Shown here one piece after another: positions 33,601 to 33,885 of a stretch of DNA of 33,885 bases. The stretch comes from Oscillospiraceae bacterium (GTDB lineage Bacteria; Bacillota; Clostridia; Oscillospirales; Oscillospiraceae): NCBI GenBank assembly GCA_017632035.1, contig JAGBSG010000064.1:1-33885 (forward strand), in the 5' to 3' direction. The translations under genes were made by a program, and so were the position numbers. The first letter of the stretch is position 1. Every line of letters begins with the position of its first letter. Below the pieces are notes generated by a model, which saw nothing but the letters and a program-made list of their open reading frames with translations, was not told the origin of the DNA and did no database searches.

Positions 33601-33885
33601 GGGCCTATGTCAACGGCACTGCCTATATGGACTGTGTGCAGCTTGAAGCAAGTCCCACAGCCAGCCGGTATAATATTATTGATAATTGTGACTTCAGCGT
33701 GGGTTCCCACGGCTGGTCCACCGGGGACGGCTTTACAGTCACCAACCAAAGCTCCAGCCCGTCCCCGCAAATGGGCGGCCAGGCATTTACTGTTACCGGC
33801 GATCCTACCAGAACCAAGGAATCCTACCAGCACATCCAGTGTCAGGGTGTCGCGGGGGATACCCTGATCCTTGGAGGATGGGCCA
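30672..33885 (+). CDS. Giant secreted DNRLRE/RHS-repeat wall-associated protein, 3' partial
   Basis: The frame is open from ATG at 30672 (AGGAGG just upstream) to the window end, over 1,070 codons. A signal peptide (VLLVVVLLANMLPLSTFAAE) precedes an N-terminal beta-rich domain with VVYPEAVHYEEDGQWKEIDN. A DNRLRE-type domain follows (from about 31650, SFVKYNSLP, with the DVTDIVRGWYEG signature near 32010). YD/RHS repeats start about 32320, including GLLSRISYRGKG, SYTYANGNLLAS and ITDYNGNKQIYQFNNWGN. A carbohydrate-binding-like jelly-roll segment starts near 33260. The missing C-terminus would normally carry the RHS core and perhaps a toxin. Such proteins are exported wall proteins used in contact-dependent competition or adhesion. 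Confidence 0.9.
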   Translation, partial: MCKTMLRFCSVLLVVVLLANMLPLSTFAAELQARAAETETTAAAESTVVSSTVKTAEEIIENRTKFSKEFKLSGGLHMAVVYPEAVHYEEDGQWKEIDNTLRASGAGTKAAYTNTAGVWDVSFPQSLRDGSAVTITKDGYTLRFAMAGQLSAPTGGLSTMAIGSENASFSVESAKLSAAQVQKIDLSAAKAEAEYPETVPDKLYSRLQYTGVYSNTDIIYDLQSNQVKESVVLSSYSADLRGYRYTLNVGRLIPVLDSSGRIDLYDENRESIIMTLPAPYMVDSAGAYFHDVTVTLEGSGSTYTLCYILPQSWLADSSRQWPVILDPIVDANVDVNNISDVTVYELSTPLDYQSGVLDWGHNTSFGIMRSFVKYNSLPTRTSADVVVGAMFRVYKPNNSSNATVAQIHKVNTTWESSAMNWGNQPGHSPIVEDFATVQNIDYYGFDVTDIVRGWYEGENTGLLIRASDEIENTTSTTSYRKQFYSSDYSIYQHDQKPYLQILFRNNNGLESYWDYTASSAGRAGTGYVNNYTGNLVWVRSDLGFGGTRMPVAISHVYNANDAANNAFGTGSGWRTTFNQRVSIWNNRNSTYYVWEDSDGTKHYFYNESGNTYKDEDGLELTLTVTNTSTLECYIADQYENRSYFDAYGRLTKQENNQQTKSSINITYTTDTGFLINTVTDGVGRVYAYSYNGSGLLSRISYRGKGSTELSYVSYGYSGTQLTTVTDQDGKSTSYTYANGNLLASAQDIDSYKLTYEYTTHTPGKPSRVRKLCEFDGAKPGSELDFSYGNNQTVITDYNGNKQIYQFNNWGNTVAVYDGEGRAQLAQYAFTDAEDEKNNTDATRKTNQLRQASNLQYTVTNWVWDMSFEGYSTWNNASGMSNVATGAQRYSGLSSLQISGPGEYVSDFCITVPAGKSCTFSAYMKASANTSAWLALIDSGGASYISEYLTGGASETGWERLQASYTNTTGMTQTLEARAYVNGTAYMDCVQLEASPTASRYNIIDNCDFSVGSHGWSTGDGFTVTNQSSSPSPQMGGQAFTVTGDPTRTKESYQHIQCQGVAGDTLILGGWA

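Noticed and set aside
1-33885. CRISPR array
   Set aside because: No regularly spaced direct repeats with unique spacers are present; the repeats seen are palindromic and irregular.

Overview
The window looks like a chromosomal segment of a Gram-positive anaerobe of the Clostridia, most likely an Oscillospiraceae/Ruminococcaceae-type gut bacterium. The basis is strong AGGAGG-type ribosome binding sites, sigma-A promoters of the TTGACA/TATAAT type, a lipoteichoic-acid-synthase-like protein, an ECF vitamin transporter S subunit, a rubrerythrin, a type III pantothenate kinase and a very large secreted DNRLRE/RHS protein. The lineage call is inference; no rRNA gene is present to settle it.

Positions 1-11,980 are mostly housekeeping. 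They hold a beta-CASP metallo-beta-lactamase RNase (5' cut by the window edge), divergent gltX and trpS with back-to-back promoters, an M23 peptidoglycan hydrolase with a coiled-coil stalk, and a three-gene minus-strand cluster of small conserved unknowns, the middle one interrupted by an in-frame amber codon. Next come a YfcE-like phosphoesterase translationally coupled to coaX, small membrane proteins, a HAD phosphatase and a bacterial sn-glycerol-1-phosphate dehydrogenase.

Positions 12,048-13,870 hold an eroded fragment of a large mobile-element-type protein with an HELTH zinc site. It abuts the 3' end of tRNA-Gln(CUG) and carries palindromic repeats inserted in frame.

Positions 14,060-26,350 return to core genes. 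They are a DUF5662 protein, a lipoprotein, asnS, an LTA-synthase-like sulfatase-fold enzyme, an anchored endonuclease/exonuclease/phosphatase, a PHP phosphatase, a uxuA plus SDR pair for hexuronate breakdown, an ECF S component, rubrerythrin, a DEDD exonuclease with a zinc-ribbon-like tail, and a YwaF/TMEM164-type membrane protein.

Positions 26,350-28,450 are AT-richer and accessory. They hold a highly structured probable noncoding RNA ending in a strong terminator, a large imperfect palindrome, tRNA-like and attachment-like debris, a broken gene joining an unknown N-terminal region out of frame to the tail of an RPRD-type P-loop ATPase, a perfect split inverted repeat next to that gene's start, and an XRE regulator.

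Positions 28,450-33,885 form what I read as a small ECF sigma regulon. It contains a sigma factor, a DUF4367 membrane protein (probable anti-sigma), a small secreted protein and the start of a giant DNRLRE/RHS wall protein. A two-block motif, TGTCAC then 15 bases then (C/A)TACATA, occurs with identical spacing three times: before the XRE gene, before the DUF4367 gene and before the RHS gene. This is the most coherent candidate system in the window.
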